Origin: Williamsia sp. 1135 | Lineage (GTDB): Bacteria; Actinomycetota; Actinomycetes; Mycobacteriales; Mycobacteriaceae | Assembly: GCF_002095395.1 (NCBI RefSeq) | Contig: NZ_MJEI01000085.1 | Location: forward strand, 1-64,000 | Length of the DNA: 64,000 nucleotides | Reading direction: 5' to 3' | Shown here: positions 63,404 to 64,000 of the stretch, piece by piece | Position numbering within the stretch: position 1 is the stretch's first letter | How the letters are laid out: every line of letters starts with the position of its first letter | Translations under genes and position numbers: made by a program | Notes under the pieces: generated by a model | What the model saw: the letters and a program-made list of their open reading frames with translations, nothing else | What the model was told of the DNA's origin: nothing | Database searches by the model: none

Positions 63404-64000
63404 TCAGCCGGTCAACGACTCCCGCAGGTCCTTGTCCAGCGAGGCACGCAGGAGGGCGGCAGCGAACTTCGCGTTGGACGAGGGCGTGAGGTCGGCGAGT
63501 TTCTCCGGGTCTGCAGGTAGATTCAGGTCCTGTGCCGCACCCAGCGATTTGGGGTCGTAGAACGGCGCGACCCACGGCCAGACGTCCTGCACCTCACGAA
63601 GGAAGATGTCGGCCCCTACCGGTCCGATGCCCTTGAACTCCTGCAGGAGTTCGCGCGCCTTCCCCACGTCACCGTCGCACGCCGACGCGAGCTTGCGGAG
63701 ATCACCGTCATAGGTATCGATGAGCAGGTGTGAGCCCTCCGTGAGCCGGGTGGCGGTGCTCTCGTCGTAGCGGGCGTAGTGTCCGCGTCCCAGCGCCGCG
63801 ATGATCGCCGAGCGGTCGGCGTCGATCACCGCCTTCGGGTTGCGCAGACCTGCGTCGAAGAGTTCACGCGCAGCGCCGACCGCGATCTCTGCGGAGATTC
63901 GCGCGCTCAGCAGCATCGTCAACACCAGGAGCTCGAACAGCGGTATCGGTGTGTCCTCCAACCGAATACCTGCCTCGTCGGCGTAGGTCCGACCTGCCCG
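63404..64000 (-). CDS. HhH-GPD base-excision DNA glycosylase (5' end outside window)
   Basis: The frame is open from the window edge (64000) to the stop at 63404, about 198 codons, with conserved-looking sequence (AGRTYADEAG) before the first internal TTG at 63961, so the gene is cut by the boundary. It has an endonuclease III-like helical fold: LLVLTMLLSARIS, the hairpin EFKGIGPVGADIFLR, and VQDVWPWVAPFYD with the Asp expected near the active site. No C-terminal Cys cluster for an Fe-S centre is visible. Substrate base unknown. Confidence 0.8.
   Translation of the reverse strand, partial: RAGRTYADEAGIRLEDTPIPLFELLVLTMLLSARISAEIAVGAARELFDAGLRNPKAVIDADRSAIIAALGRGHYARYDESTATRLTEGSHLLIDTYDGDLRKLASACDGDVGKARELLQEFKGIGPVGADIFLREVQDVWPWVAPFYDPKSLGAAQDLNLPADPEKLADLTPSSNAKFAAALLRASLDKDLRESLTG

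Noticed and set aside
1-64000. tRNA, rRNA, CRISPR, IS or prophage elements
   Set aside because: No T-loop GGTTCGANTCC in a cloverleaf setting, no regularly spaced repeats, no transposase or integrase motifs were seen.

Overview
The window is a high-GC actinobacterial chromosome segment of the Mycobacteriales type, most like Gordonia or a close relative. The evidence is a two-domain LysX, a GabD2-type dehydrogenase, a secreted cutinase-like esterase, FprB, a LytR-CpsA-Psr protein, IdeR-like iron boxes, and gene order at about 50-62 kb that matches, from memory, M. tuberculosis Rv3842c-Rv3834c (glpQ1, bfrB, LCP, DUF2470, pheA, phosphatase, zincin, septum protein, serS). Genus is an inference. 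I found no tRNA, rRNA, IS element, prophage or CRISPR array.

Layout. 0.2-4.8 kb: an ABC exporter, a small monooxygenase-fold protein, a hotdog thioesterase and a NarL-type two-component pair, with a palindrome upstream. 5.1-11.1 kb: gltB-gltD glutamate synthase. 11.2-18.1 kb: secreted esterase, a newly noticed 56-codon ORF, an alpha/beta hydrolase, a membrane protein, lysX and a divergent S4 protein. 18.1-22.2 kb: RraA-like protein, gabD2 and an alkylsulfatase-like hydrolase. 22.2-26.3 kb (minus): a membrane-anchored Lys/Ala/Pro-rich protein and a copper-handling operon (copD, copC, ycnI). 26.5-31.4 kb: a RecB-like nuclease, a Thr-rich exported protein, and an EspR-like regulator / ImmA-IrrE protease / membrane protein triad. 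31.5-37.8 kb (minus): a diiron oxygenase coupled to an FprB-type reductase, DoxX, an SDR, a GDT1/TMEM165 transporter and sodA.

38.4-45.2 kb: a translationally coupled condensin-type defence operon of the Wadjet/MksBEF class (jetA-jetB-jetC). No JetD nuclease follows jetC. Its place is taken, 3 nt downstream, by a winged-helix HTH_42 protein of the AlkZ DNA-glycosylase type. I consider this the most interesting locus. 45-48.6 kb: SDR, double VOC protein, S49 peptidase, then an AT-rich gap with two perfect DnaA boxes and several near matches, then a rhodanese. 48.6-64 kb: the conserved Rv384x-Rv383x block, interrupted by a divergent HxlR/MFS pair around a 25-bp near-perfect palindrome, then serS, a DMT-like membrane protein, a hypothetical protein and an HhH-GPD DNA glycosylase cut by the window edge.

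Regulation visible in sequence: a 16/19 iron box before the DUF2470 gene, tandem iron-box-like elements before ferritin, a KstR-like box before the thioesterase, several intrinsic terminators, and a recurrent TANNNT-6/7 nt-start-codon pattern suggesting leaderless mRNAs for at least seven genes.
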